From: Nocardia goodfellowii
GTDB lineage: Bacteria > Actinomycetota > Actinomycetes > Mycobacteriales > Mycobacteriaceae
Direction of reading: 5' to 3'
NCBI RefSeq assembly: GCF_017875645.1
Contig: NZ_JAGGMR010000001.1
Location: 6,386,001 to 6,450,000 of the forward strand
Length of the DNA stretch: 64,000 bases
This document shows positions 24,419 to 33,394 of this stretch, piece by piece; position 1 is the stretch's first letter, and each line of letters starts with the position of its first letter. Made by a program: the position numbers and the translations under genes. The notes beneath the pieces were generated by a model. The model was not told the DNA's origin and made no database searches. It saw nothing but the letters and a program-made list of their open reading frames with translations.

Positions 24419-25849
24419 ATGCTTCTCGATCCCAGTGGCCGCGGGCCGACCGCCCGCCAACTCACCCTCGCCGGCCTCGCCATGCTGACCGCCATCGCCG
24501 GCGCGCTCTATCTGCTCGCCCTTCGCTACGACGGTCGCTTCGAAGCCAAGGTGCCGGTCACAGCGGTGCTCACGAGCACCGGCGACGGACTGCCCGAGAA
24601 CGCGGATGTGAAATTCCGCGGCATGATCGTCGGCCGAGTCGATGCCGTCGACATCGTGGCCAAAGGCGACCAGCAGCGGGCCGCGATCTGGCTGCGACCC
24701 GGCATCGCCTCCGCTATTCCGGCCAACGTCGCCGCTCGGGTCATCCCGAACAACCTTTTCGGCGTGACGGCGATCGAACTGGTCGACACCGGGCCGACCA
24801 CGCAGACCTTGCGCGCGGGAGCCACCATCGCCGAGGACACCAGCGCGACAACCGTGCAGCTCCAAACGACATTGAACGTCCTGCGCAACGTCCTGAACAA
24901 CATCCAGCCCGAGAAATTAGGGCGGGTACTGGCCACGCTCGCGGCCGCACTCGACCCTGCGGCGCGGGTGCCCGGTTCGACAATCGAGCGCCTGGACCAC
25001 TGGATGACCGAGGTCCGCGCACTGCCCGCCATGGCGGATCTCCTCGGTGATCTGGGGCGCGCGGCGACCGCGCTGAGCCAATCCGCGCCCGAACTGGTCG
25101 GCGTGCTGTCGGAGTCGGTGACCACGGCCAAGACGCTGACCGAGGAGCGTGCTTCGCTCATCGCGATGTTGACCAGCGGCGGCGCGGCGGTCGACACGGT
25201 GAATTCGCTGTTCGCGGCGAACCCGGATTCGGGCAAGTTCCTGGTCTCGGGATTGAACGAGTTGTTCGGCAGCCTCGCCAAGGACACCGAAGCAATTCCG
25301 TTCGCGATATCGAATCTCAACACGGCACTGCAGCGGCTGCTCCCGGTGTTCACCTTTGGTTCCAGCCGTCAGATGGCGTGGAAAATGGATGTGAGTTTCA
25401 CGCCCTTCCAGCAGTACACAGCGAAGGATTGCCCGCGTTACGGAGATGTCGCCGGCCCGCGGTGCGGCGGCGCCAGCGTGCCGGAAGTTGCCCCGGAACA
25501 ACAGTATCCGCAGCAGATGTTGCCGCAGCACCTCGCGTCGGCCGGGCCCGCCCCGGTCCTCGCTCCCGGCGTCCTGGGCATTCCCGGCGCGCCGGCCGTT
25601 CCCGGACTCCCCTCGCTGCCGATGGTCCCCGGGCTCCCCGTTATCCCCGGCATCACCGCACCTGCCGCGCAGACCACGCCCACCACACCGAACGGGACCG
25701 CCGGTCCTATCGCGTTGCGCGGCAACGCCGCGGTCGCGGCGGTCGTCGGCGGCGAACCCACCATGGCGCAACTACTGCTGCTGGGACCGGCACTACATGG
25801 CGGATATATCGAAATCGCGGATGTGCCGACGACGGTGAGTGAGAAATGA
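24419..25849 (+). CDS. mceA: MceA family substrate-binding protein
   Basis: 476 residues. An N-terminal membrane anchor (LAGLAMLTAIAGALYLLAL) is followed by the MlaD/Mce domain (VTAVLTSTGDGLPENADVKF, RGMIVGRVDAVD) and the helical Mce-family stalk with the long predicted coiled region (residues about 140-320). The C-terminus is Pro-rich (repeats of LPMVPGLPVIPG type), probably periplasmic or cell-wall spanning. ATG at 24419 is preceded by AGGGG; the frame is open further upstream but that part overlaps yrbEB. Ends in a four-base overlap with MceB. Confidence 0.9.
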   Translation: MLLDPSGRGPTARQLTLAGLAMLTAIAGALYLLALRYDGRFEAKVPVTAVLTSTGDGLPENADVKFRGMIVGRVDAVDIVAKGDQQRAAIWLRPGIASAIPANVAARVIPNNLFGVTAIELVDTGPTTQTLRAGATIAEDTSATTVQLQTTLNVLRNVLNNIQPEKLGRVLATLAAALDPAARVPGSTIERLDHWMTEVRALPAMADLLGDLGRAATALSQSAPELVGVLSESVTTAKTLTEERASLIAMLTSGGAAVDTVNSLFAANPDSGKFLVSGLNELFGSLAKDTEAIPFAISNLNTALQRLLPVFTFGSSRQMAWKMDVSFTPFQQYTAKDCPRYGDVAGPRCGGASVPEVAPEQQYPQQMLPQHLASAGPAPVLAPGVLGIPGAPAVPGLPSLPMVPGLPVIPGITAPAAQTTPTTPNGTAGPIALRGNAAVAAVVGGEPTMAQLLLLGPALHGGYIEIADVPTTVSEK

Positions 25850-26868
25850 AGTCAGGAAAGGCACTGATCGGATTCAGCGCGTTCGCCGTGCTCGCGGTAG
25901 CGCTGACCTACACGATGTGGTCGACCCTGCAACGCTCGATCGCAGGACCCACGAACGACTATTCCGCGGTATTCACCGATGTGCTCGGCCTCCGTGTCGG
26001 TGACGACGTACGTATGGCCGGTGTTCGAGTAGGCCGAATCGACAAGATCGACTTCACCGATGGCTATCGGGCGCGCGTCGACTTCCGCCTCGAGGACGAC
26101 CAGCACCCGACGACCACCACCACGGCACTCGTGCGTTATCAGAACCTGATCGGGCAGCGCTATATCGCGCTGCTGCCCGGCGCGGAGCGCGGCACACCGA
26201 TGCGGCCGGGCGAACAGATCCCGGTCGAACGCACCGAACCGTCGTTCGACGTCTCGGCGCTGTTGTCGGGATTCGAGCCACTGTTCAGTGTGCTGCAGCC
26301 CGATCAGGTGAATTCCTTGTCCGAGACGCTGATTCAGGCTCTGCAGGGCAACGGCGTATCGCTCAGCTCGTTGATCGTGCAGGCGGCGGAACTCGCGGGC
26401 ACCTTCGGCCAGCGTGATCAGATTCTGGGCGACGTGCTCACCAACCTCAGCAGTGTGGTCGAAGGCCTGGCCAACCGCAGCGGCGAGCTGGAAACCCTGA
26501 TCACTCAGGCACGCGCGCTGATGGAAGGCCTCTACTCCCAAGGAGAAGCCCTCAAAGGCTCGGTCGACCAGATCGCCACGGCCACCGACTCGCTGATGCA
26601 GATCATCACGACCGTGAAACCCGGACTGGTGCGCGCGCAGAACGATGCGACCGCGGGTGTCGCGCTGCTTCTGCTCAACGGCGCGGCACTGGATCAAGCG
26701 GCGTTCGAGCTGCCGACTTTCCTCAACGCCGTCGCACGTTTCTCCAGCTATGGCACCTACGGCAATGCCTACATCTGCCGGTTGGACGTCTCGTTGTGGG
26801 GTGTGCTGCTACCGCCGGGCCTGTTTTCCCAGGTCGGCGGACCGGCCCAATCGGAGGTGTGCCGATGA
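25846..26868 (+). CDS. mceB: MceB family protein
   Basis: 340 residues. N-terminal anchor ALIGFSAFAVLAVALTYTMW, Mce domain (YSAVFTDVLGLRVGDDVRM, AGVRVGRIDKIDF), then the helical domain with LSGFEPLFSVLQPDQVNSLS and the short C-terminal tail with two cysteines (YICRLD and SEVCR). It is one subunit of the presumed hetero-hexameric Mce tube that carries lipid across the cell wall. Both ends overlap neighbours (ATGA), so expression is tightly coupled. Confidence 0.9.
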   Translation: MKSGKALIGFSAFAVLAVALTYTMWSTLQRSIAGPTNDYSAVFTDVLGLRVGDDVRMAGVRVGRIDKIDFTDGYRARVDFRLEDDQHPTTTTTALVRYQNLIGQRYIALLPGAERGTPMRPGEQIPVERTEPSFDVSALLSGFEPLFSVLQPDQVNSLSETLIQALQGNGVSLSSLIVQAAELAGTFGQRDQILGDVLTNLSSVVEGLANRSGELETLITQARALMEGLYSQGEALKGSVDQIATATDSLMQIITTVKPGLVRAQNDATAGVALLLLNGAALDQAAFELPTFLNAVARFSSYGTYGNAYICRLDVSLWGVLLPPGLFSQVGGPAQSEVCR

Positions 26869-27884
26869 TCGCGTCCTTGCGCAAACTACTGACCGGACTG
26901 TGGACCAATCGCTACCTGCGGTTGGGTCTGCTCGCCGCCGGAGCGGTCCTGCTCCTGGTTGTCGGCTCCACCGCCCTGTCCCGGGCGAAGTTGACCGACA
27001 AGACGATTCACGCGGAACTGGCGCAAGCGGCCGGGCTCCGAGCGGGTGCGACGGTGGATGTGTCCGGTATCGAGGTCGGCCAGGTCAGCGGGGTGCGATT
27101 GATCGGCGACAAGGTGCTCGTGGATATGAAGGTACGCCGCGATCTACGGCTGGGCCCGGACGCGCGGGCATCGGTCGAGATGTCCACCATTCTCGGCCGC
27201 CTGCACGTCGACCTGACTCCCGGCAATGGAAAAGGGTTGCCCGGCAATCGGATTCCGATCGAGAACACCACGGTGCCGTACAACCTCAGCAAGGTCATCC
27301 AAGATCCCCAGCACAAGAACTCCTTCGAACGGATCGAACGGATCGATCCGGCGAAGCTGCGCCAGGCGCTGGATCTGATGACCGAGCAGATGGGCGAGTC
27401 TCCCGAACTGGCCGTTGAGGCGTTGGACAGCATCGGCTCGCTCGCCAAGGTGATCAACGATCGCCGCGACGCCGTCGACACTCTGCTGAAGAGCATGGAT
27501 GTGGTCTCGCAGCTGGCGTCGGACAACCAGAACAGCGTGCTGTTGTTGCTGACTCAGGGCGAGCGCATCGGTGCCGCGGTCCAGCAGCGCCAACTGGTGC
27601 TGCGCCAACTGCTCGACAACGTGGCGTCGTTGTCGGGGCTGCTGCAGGAGATGGGCTTGGAGAACAACAACCAGATCGGCCCGCTCATCGCCGATCTGAA
27701 CACCATGTCGGAAGGTCTGGCCAAGAACCAGGCCAACTTGGACCGGCTCTACGAGATCGCACCCGTCACCCTCCGGCAGTTCAACAACGTGCTCGGTGAC
27801 GGTCCGTACGGAAATGTGTACGCGCCGTGGCTCTTTCCGGACAACTGGTTGTGCTTCGCGCAAGTTACTCAGGGGTGCAAGTGA
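26865..27884 (+). CDS. mceC: MceC family protein
   Basis: 339 residues from ATG at 26865, overlapping the MceB stop. Anchor helix LGLLAAGAVLLLVVGSTAL, Mce domain (LAQAAGLRAGATVDVSGIEV, GQVSGVRLIGDKV), the typical TVPYNLSKVIQDPQ segment, and the C-terminal NVYAPWLFPDNWLCFAQ ending in a CK tail. No Pro-rich extension as found in some MceC proteins. Overlaps the MceD start by one base (TGATG). Confidence 0.9.
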   Translation: MIASLRKLLTGLWTNRYLRLGLLAAGAVLLLVVGSTALSRAKLTDKTIHAELAQAAGLRAGATVDVSGIEVGQVSGVRLIGDKVLVDMKVRRDLRLGPDARASVEMSTILGRLHVDLTPGNGKGLPGNRIPIENTTVPYNLSKVIQDPQHKNSFERIERIDPAKLRQALDLMTEQMGESPELAVEALDSIGSLAKVINDRRDAVDTLLKSMDVVSQLASDNQNSVLLLLTQGERIGAAVQQRQLVLRQLLDNVASLSGLLQEMGLENNNQIGPLIADLNTMSEGLAKNQANLDRLYEIAPVTLRQFNNVLGDGPYGNVYAPWLFPDNWLCFAQVTQGCK

Positions 27885-28990
27885 TGAAAGGACGTATCAC
27901 CGGCAAGCTGGCCGCACTGTGCGCCACCGCCATGATCGCGACGGGGTGCGGATTGGTGCCCGACAGCCTGACCACGCTGCCGGATCAGATTCTGGGTCAG
28001 CGCATGCGGATCAGCGCCGACTTCGAGAACGTGGCGGGGCTTTACGCCGGCAACGAGGTGGCGGTGCTCGGCGTTCCGATCGGGACCGTCGAAACCGTCA
28101 CCGCCCGCGGCAGCTATGTCGAAGTGGTGCTGAGCATCGACGCGGATACCAAGATTCCCGCGGACGCCATCGCGGCGCTGGTGAATCCGCAACTGATCAC
28201 CAACCGGCACGTCGAACTCGCACCCGCCTATACCGGCAACGGGCCGGTGCTCACCGACGGCATGCACATTCCGTTGCAGCGCACCAGGACTCCGGTCGAG
28301 CTCGACCGGATCCTGCAGAACTTCGATCAACTCGGCGCGGCGCTCAAGGGTGACAGCGAGACCGGTCCGATGGCCAGCCGGGTGCTCTTCCCGCTGCTCA
28401 ACGGCAACGGCGACCGGTTGCGGGAAACCTTGGACGCGTTGTCCTCGGCCTTCGAGGTCACGCTCGCCAACAAGGATCAGATCGCCAACACCATCATCAA
28501 ACTGAACGAGATCACCCAGATCATCGCCCAGAACGACCAGACAGTCCGCGATTTCAGCGGCCGGCTCACCGAGTTGGTCGATCTGATGGGCCAGCAGGCG
28601 CCCGGTCTGCAAGCGGTCATCACACAGCTCAACGACTTCCTGAACAACACCGCGGCGCTGGTGGGTGACAACAAGGACCAATTGGCCGGCGCGCTCTCGC
28701 GATTCATCGACATCACGGCCCAAATGCGGACCAACGCACGGGAGTTGACGGAGATCATCGACGTCGGTCCGTTGATGTTCCAGAACCTTTCGAACGCCAC
28801 CAGTCGTGAGCACCGAGCACTGCGCTTGCACGGCTTGCTCGACAAAGTCGTGCTCGACAGCGAGGCACTGGCGTTGTTCTGCGACCGGGTCATGATGCGT
28901 CACGACGGTTGCCGTACGGGAAAGATCGCCGACTTCGGCCCCGACTTCGGGCTCACCGCGGCACTGCTGGGAATCACGGAGCTGAAATGA
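27884..28990 (+). CDS. mceD: MceD family protein with lipobox
   Basis: 368 residues. The N-terminus MKGRITGKLAALCATAMIA ends in ATGCG, which fits a lipoprotein signal (Cys at residue 23), followed by an Mce domain (RISADFENVAGLYAGNEVAV, GVPIGTVETV) and the helical domain. In canonical mce operons only MceE is described as the lipoprotein; here both this and the next protein carry lipoboxes. The order in the operon (fourth mce gene) is why I call it MceD. Overlaps MceE by four bases. Confidence 0.85.
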   Translation: MKGRITGKLAALCATAMIATGCGLVPDSLTTLPDQILGQRMRISADFENVAGLYAGNEVAVLGVPIGTVETVTARGSYVEVVLSIDADTKIPADAIAALVNPQLITNRHVELAPAYTGNGPVLTDGMHIPLQRTRTPVELDRILQNFDQLGAALKGDSETGPMASRVLFPLLNGNGDRLRETLDALSSAFEVTLANKDQIANTIIKLNEITQIIAQNDQTVRDFSGRLTELVDLMGQQAPGLQAVITQLNDFLNNTAALVGDNKDQLAGALSRFIDITAQMRTNARELTEIIDVGPLMFQNLSNATSREHRALRLHGLLDKVVLDSEALALFCDRVMMRHDGCRTGKIADFGPDFGLTAALLGITELK

Positions 28991-30144
28991 CCAAACGAAT
29001 CACCGCCATGGCGGCGGCCGTCGTGACCGCCGCGACCGTGGCCGGCGCGACCGGGTGTGCCGTGACCGTCCAGAACGTTCCGATGCCCAAACCCGGTATC
29101 GGCGCGCCCGGCTACACCATTCGCGCCTCCTTCCGCGACGCCCTCAATCTGCCTGATCGCGCCCACGTCAAGATCGGCGGCAGCGATATCGGTGTCGTCA
29201 CGAAGATCAGCTCCAAGGATTTCGTCGCCGATGTCGAAATGCTGATCCGTGCGGACATTCAGCTGCCGCACGGGACCACCGTCGAACTCCGCCAGGCCAC
29301 TCCGCTGGGCGACATGTTCGTGGCCATGACATTGCCCTCGGTCGCCGAGGCCGGGCCGCCGCTGCGTGCGGGCAACAGCATCGGGCTGGAGCAGACCGCG
29401 ACCGGCGCATCGGTCGAACAACTGATGATGTCGGTATCGATGCTGGTCAATGGCGGCGGCATCAACCAAGCCGCGCGCATCACCTCGGAAATGAACTCGA
29501 TGTTCGTCGGCCGGGGCCCGCAACTCGCGCACCTGATCACCGAGATGACCGCGGTCATCTCGGCCTTGAACCAACGCACCGGCGACATCGACAACGTCCT
29601 GGGCGGGCTGAACGTACTGGAGGGTGAATTGGCCCGGCGCAAAGCCGAACTCAGCCAGGCCGCCGACACTTTCCCCGGTCTGGTCGGGCTGTTCACCGAG
29701 AACAACCAGCGCATCGTCGAGCTGCTGACCAAAACGTCGACGACCATGGCCGCGCTGGAGGACTTCAGCGATACGACCGGCGATGACTTCGTCAGTCTCT
29801 TCGACAGCATTCAGCAACTCATGTCCGGTTTCGCCCGATCGACCGAGCTGACCGCCACGCTGGAGGGCCTGCACCAGCTCACTCCGCGCGTACTGGCCAG
29901 CATGGAGGGGCCCACCCTGGCGATCGCGGCGACAGTGTCGTACCTGAGCGTCGGCGCGCTCACCGACCCGTCCGGCAGCCGCTTGCCCGAACTGGCCGAT
30001 GTTCCGGCCTTCATCGGCAGCTTCGCGCAGGTGCTGGAAAAGGTGTTCGGCCGCCTCACCAGTCCACCTCAGCCCGCGCCGACACCGCAAACGGATACAC
30101 CGGCACAACCCCAGCCAGAAGCGTCCGAGGAGGGCCACCGATGA
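28987..30144 (+). CDS. mceE: MceE family lipoprotein (LprN-like)
   Basis: 385 residues. Signal MTKRITAMAAAVVTAATVAG then ATGCAV, a lipobox with Cys at residue 24. Mce domain: YTIRASFRDALNLPDRAHVK, GGSDIGVVTKISS. A long helical domain follows and the C-terminus is Pro/Gln/Thr-rich (QPAPTPQTDTPAQPQP), likely flexible and cell-wall exposed. Fifth mce gene, as expected for MceE. ATGA overlap with MceF. Confidence 0.88.
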   Translation: MTKRITAMAAAVVTAATVAGATGCAVTVQNVPMPKPGIGAPGYTIRASFRDALNLPDRAHVKIGGSDIGVVTKISSKDFVADVEMLIRADIQLPHGTTVELRQATPLGDMFVAMTLPSVAEAGPPLRAGNSIGLEQTATGASVEQLMMSVSMLVNGGGINQAARITSEMNSMFVGRGPQLAHLITEMTAVISALNQRTGDIDNVLGGLNVLEGELARRKAELSQAADTFPGLVGLFTENNQRIVELLTKTSTTMAALEDFSDTTGDDFVSLFDSIQQLMSGFARSTELTATLEGLHQLTPRVLASMEGPTLAIAATVSYLSVGALTDPSGSRLPELADVPAFIGSFAQVLEKVFGRLTSPPQPAPTPQTDTPAQPQPEASEEGHR

Positions 30145-31316
30145 ATTCACCGCTGTGGCAGTGGGCGGTGCGCCGCCGGATCGGCATCGCGAACGTCGGG
30201 CTGATCGTCGTCCTGGTGCTGGGCTGCGCGTACATCGGCGCGAATGTGTTGCGCTTCAACCCGATTCCGCACACCTACAGCGTGACGGTACAGCTGGCCA
30301 CCTCCGGTGGCTTGATGGAAGGCAACGATGTCACCTTCCGCGGCACCCGGGTCGGGCGGATCGCGGAGCTGCGGGTGTCCGGCGACGGAATCGCCGCCAT
30401 CGCCGAAATCGAGGACACCATACGCATTCCCGTCGGCGGCACGGTCGCGGTCGGACGGCTGTCGGCGGCGGGTGAGCAGTACCTCGACTTCCGCCCCGAC
30501 ACCGAGTCCGGCCCCTATCTGACGGATGGTTCCGTGGTGGAGCGCGCCGGCACCACCACACCGGTACCCATCCAGTCGGTGCTGGCCAACCTCGCCGAAT
30601 TCATCGGCGGCATGAATCCCGAGCGGCTCACCGTCATCGTCGACGAACTGGACAAGGCACTCGCCGATGGCCCGGATCGACTGCGCAACATGGTCTCCGG
30701 GATCAGCCGGGCGATGGCCGGCCTGAACGACCTGCTGCCGCAGACCAGGCAGCTGCTGGAAAACCTTTCGGTGATCGCCGAGACCACCTCGCACGCGCAG
30801 CCGGACCTGGGCACGATCACCGGCGCCGGAACCACGCTGTTCGAGCAGCTCACCGCCTCCGACGCGGAGGTCCGCTCCCTGCTCGCCCTCGGCCCCGGCC
30901 AGCTGGCGACCATCGGCGGCTTCGTCGACGAAACCCAGGACCCGATAACGAATCTCGTGACGAATTTCGTCGCCATCACCAAAGCGGCGAAGTTGCGCGC
31001 GCCCGCGATCGCCGCGTTGTTCCCCTCACTGAGATTGTTCTCGGAGGCCATCGGTATTCCGGCGCACGACGGCGCGTACCACACGCTGGTCGACCCCTGG
31101 CCGCGGCCGTCTTGCGACTACGACACCATCCCCGTGGTGCCCACTCAGGTGCAGGACACCCGGGTGCGGCTCTACAACTACTGCGTCACCAACGATCCCG
31201 CGATCCAGGTGCGCGGCTCCGCCAACGCACCGCGCCCCAATGTTCCCGACAACGGGGCGACGGCACCGCCGGGTGTGACCGGCAACGAATTGTCCCAGCC
31301 TGTGCCCGGCCGATAG
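30141..31316 (+). CDS. mceF: MceF family protein
   Basis: 391 residues. N-terminal anchor IANVGLIVVLVLGCAYIGAN, Mce domain (YSVTVQLATSGGLMEGNDVT, RGTRVGRIAELRV), helical domain, and a Cys-containing C-terminal part (PSCDYDTIPVVPTQ, LYNYCVTNDPAIQVRGSA) typical of MceF. It completes the six-protein set. The Mce-associated gene starts eight bases after its stop with AGGAG in between. Confidence 0.9.
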   Translation: MNSPLWQWAVRRRIGIANVGLIVVLVLGCAYIGANVLRFNPIPHTYSVTVQLATSGGLMEGNDVTFRGTRVGRIAELRVSGDGIAAIAEIEDTIRIPVGGTVAVGRLSAAGEQYLDFRPDTESGPYLTDGSVVERAGTTTPVPIQSVLANLAEFIGGMNPERLTVIVDELDKALADGPDRLRNMVSGISRAMAGLNDLLPQTRQLLENLSVIAETTSHAQPDLGTITGAGTTLFEQLTASDAEVRSLLALGPGQLATIGGFVDETQDPITNLVTNFVAITKAAKLRAPAIAALFPSLRLFSEAIGIPAHDGAYHTLVDPWPRPSCDYDTIPVVPTQVQDTRVRLYNYCVTNDPAIQVRGSANAPRPNVPDNGATAPPGVTGNELSQPVPGR

Positions 31317-31324
31317 GAGATCCC

Positions 31325-32005
31325 ATGAGTAGCAAGGAAACCGAACTGAAGAAGGTCGGCGGCGCCGAGAACGCCGCCGATGGCGTCAGCGAAGTGGTCG
31401 AAGGGCCGGAGAAAACTGTCGCTGCCGCCGACGACGATACGAAATCGATTGCCGGTGCGAAAGATACGCGCAGCTGGACGGTCACGCTGCCCTCCATCTC
31501 CCGGGCCGGCCGGATCGCCGTTCGCAGCGCGGCGGTCCTGTTGCTCGCGGCCGCGATCGCGAGCAGCGTCTTCTTGTTCCAGCGCAACGAACACCACAAG
31601 AATCTGCTCGCGGCCGAGGCCGACGCTCGAGCGGCGGCGTGCGCCTACGCGCCAGTGCTGGTCAACTACGACGCCAAGAAGCTCGACGACTACTTCACCG
31701 CCGTTCTCGCCGGCGCCACCGGTGAATGGCGTCAGCAGTTCGATGCCACCAGTAAGGATCTGCGTGAAGTGCTCGTCCAAGGCGAGGTGGTGGCCAAGTC
31801 CAGCGATGTCCAGTGCGCCATCCGCACCGCGGACGAGAACTCCGCCGAGGCCATCGTGGTAGTCGGGCAGACCATCACCAGCCTCGGCACCGAGGGAAAG
31901 CCGGCACCAGGACAGTTGTCGATGGTGATGCGCCTGGAACGTTCCGGCGACCGCTGGCTGGTGAACAAGCTCAATTCACCGATGGCGCAAATGCCGCGGT
32001 CGTGA
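31325..32005 (+). CDS. Mce-associated membrane protein (Mas-type)
   Basis: 226 residues. A polar, acidic N-terminal third (about 60 residues) precedes one transmembrane helix (VRSAAVLLLAAAIASSVFLF) and an extracytoplasmic domain that starts with AAEADARAAACAYAPVLVNY and has the KLDDYFTAVLAGATGEWRQQ pattern of Mce-associated (VirB8/NTF2-like fold) proteins. Such proteins stabilise or help assemble Mce complexes. ATG at 31325 follows AGGAG. A hairpin terminator lies 14 bases after the stop, so this is the last gene of the operon. Confidence 0.85.
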   Translation: MSSKETELKKVGGAENAADGVSEVVEGPEKTVAAADDDTKSIAGAKDTRSWTVTLPSISRAGRIAVRSAAVLLLAAAIASSVFLFQRNEHHKNLLAAEADARAAACAYAPVLVNYDAKKLDDYFTAVLAGATGEWRQQFDATSKDLREVLVQGEVVAKSSDVQCAIRTADENSAEAIVVVGQTITSLGTEGKPAPGQLSMVMRLERSGDRWLVNKLNSPMAQMPRS

Positions 32006-32019
32006 GCAAGCCGCCCCAT

Positions 32020-32048
32020 ACCCTCGTGCCCGAGCCGGGCACGAGGGT
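32020..32048. terminator. Hairpin terminator ending the mce operon
   Basis: A perfect 13-bp stem (ACCCTCGTGCCCG, 32020-32032, with its complement at 32036-32048) and a three-base loop, just after the Mce-associated gene. No T-run follows. Confidence 0.75.
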
Positions 32049-32099
32049 GCGCTGTCACCCGATAGACCGGCGGCCCCGAACAGCGATGGCCGTTGTCGG

Positions 32100-33326
32100 A
32101 TGAGTGCCACCCAGAAGTCGCCACGGCCCGTGCGCCGCCGCCCCAAGAACCGTCGAGCAATGATCGCCGCCGCCTCGGCGGAGGCCTTCAGCGCGCTCGG
32201 CTACCACGGCGTATCGATGGAAGACATCGCCACACGTCTCGACATCAGCTCCACAGCGTTGTACCGGCACTACCCGAGCAAGTACGCGCTGTTCCGGGAG
32301 GAGACGCTGCGCCTCGGCGCAGTCTGTGTCCAAGCCCTCGAGTTACCGGCCGAAGACCGATCACTGCCCGCCGACGAGCGCGCGAACCGGATCAGCGCCG
32401 CGGTGATCACCGCGGCCATCGCCAATCGCCGCAGTGCCGCACTAGTGCGATGGCAAGGCCGCTACCTGCTCGCCGAGGACCGCGCACAGCTCGGCGCCGA
32501 TCTCACCACCGTCGGCAAAGCCGCCCGATCACTGCTGACCGAGCTCCGTCCCGAACTCGACGATGACGCCGAAGCCGTTCTCGCTCAGGCGCTGTTCAGT
32601 GTCGCGAGCAGTATCGGCGACCATCACCTCACCCTTCCCCCGAAGACCCTGGCCCGGAGAATGCGCTCAGCGTTCATCGCGATCACCTACTGCGAACTGC
32701 CACCGGAACAGATACAGCCCCACGCCGCGATGACGAAACAGCCATCGACATTCACACCGGAACTGTTGCTGCGTAAGTCGATCGAGCTCTTTCATGAACA
32801 CGGCTACCCCAACGTGAGCATGGAGGACATCGCCGCCGCGGCGGGCCTGCTCGCACCGTCCGCGGTGTACCGGTACTACCGCAGCAAAAGTGACCTCCTC
32901 GCTGCGGCGTTCTACCGCGCCGCGAAACTCGTCTCCGATGCGATCGGGCCCGCGATCGCCGAAACCGAGACACCCAGGCAGGCCTTGAGCAAGCTGGTCG
33001 ACCTGTACGTGGCAGGGTCGTTCGCCGAACGCGAGTTGACGTTCGTCTATTACGCCGAGATCGGCAACATCGCCTCCGACCAGCGCACCCAGCTGCGGAA
33101 TATCCAACGGCTGAACGTCGATGAGTGGACCGAGTTGCTCACGGCCACACGTCCGGCCTTGTCCGCTGTGGAAGCGCGGCTGCTGGTCCATTCCGCACTG
33201 GCACTGGTAGTCGACCTGGGCCGGCGTTTCGGCTCCGAGGATCCGGCCTGCTCGCAGCCACGTGTCGCACACCTCATGCGCTGTGTGCTGTTCGGTCGGC
33301 ACACAATCGACGTCGGGGCGCGATAA
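32100..33326 (+). CDS. Double-TetR regulator, Mce3R-like
   Basis: 408 residues made of two tandem TetR repressor units, each with its own HTH: SMEDIATRLDISSTALYRHY (about residues 38-58) and SMEDIAAAAGLLAPSAVYRY (about 237-257). Mce3R of Mycobacterium tuberculosis, the repressor of mce3, has this rare tandem architecture and almost the same length. It starts 51 bases after the mce terminator with its own leader. A role in repressing the mce operon and the nearby oxygenase genes is the natural inference; whether its operator is the AGTAACATA element or the GATGAGATGAT motif cannot be told from sequence alone. Confidence 0.85.
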   Translation: MSATQKSPRPVRRRPKNRRAMIAAASAEAFSALGYHGVSMEDIATRLDISSTALYRHYPSKYALFREETLRLGAVCVQALELPAEDRSLPADERANRISAAVITAAIANRRSAALVRWQGRYLLAEDRAQLGADLTTVGKAARSLLTELRPELDDDAEAVLAQALFSVASSIGDHHLTLPPKTLARRMRSAFIAITYCELPPEQIQPHAAMTKQPSTFTPELLLRKSIELFHEHGYPNVSMEDIAAAAGLLAPSAVYRYYRSKSDLLAAAFYRAAKLVSDAIGPAIAETETPRQALSKLVDLYVAGSFAERELTFVYYAEIGNIASDQRTQLRNIQRLNVDEWTELLTATRPALSAVEARLLVHSALALVVDLGRRFGSEDPACSQPRVAHLMRCVLFGRHTIDVGAR

Positions 33327-33347
33327 GCGTGGACTGACCGGAGTCGA

Positions 33348-33358
33348 GATGAGATGAT
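33348..33358 (+). promoter_or_regulatory. GATGAGATGAT motif upstream of DUF2236 gene
   Basis: GAGTC followed by GA and GATGAGATGAT (33341-33358), 37 bases before the GTG start at 33395. The same GAGTC-GATGAGATGAT string, without the two-base insertion and in opposite orientation, lies at 36169-36184 before the paralogous gene at 36202. A shared regulator site is inferred. Confidence 0.4.
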
Positions 33359-33394
33359 TAAAGGAAATACTTATCACTCTCTCGGGAGGCCCCT

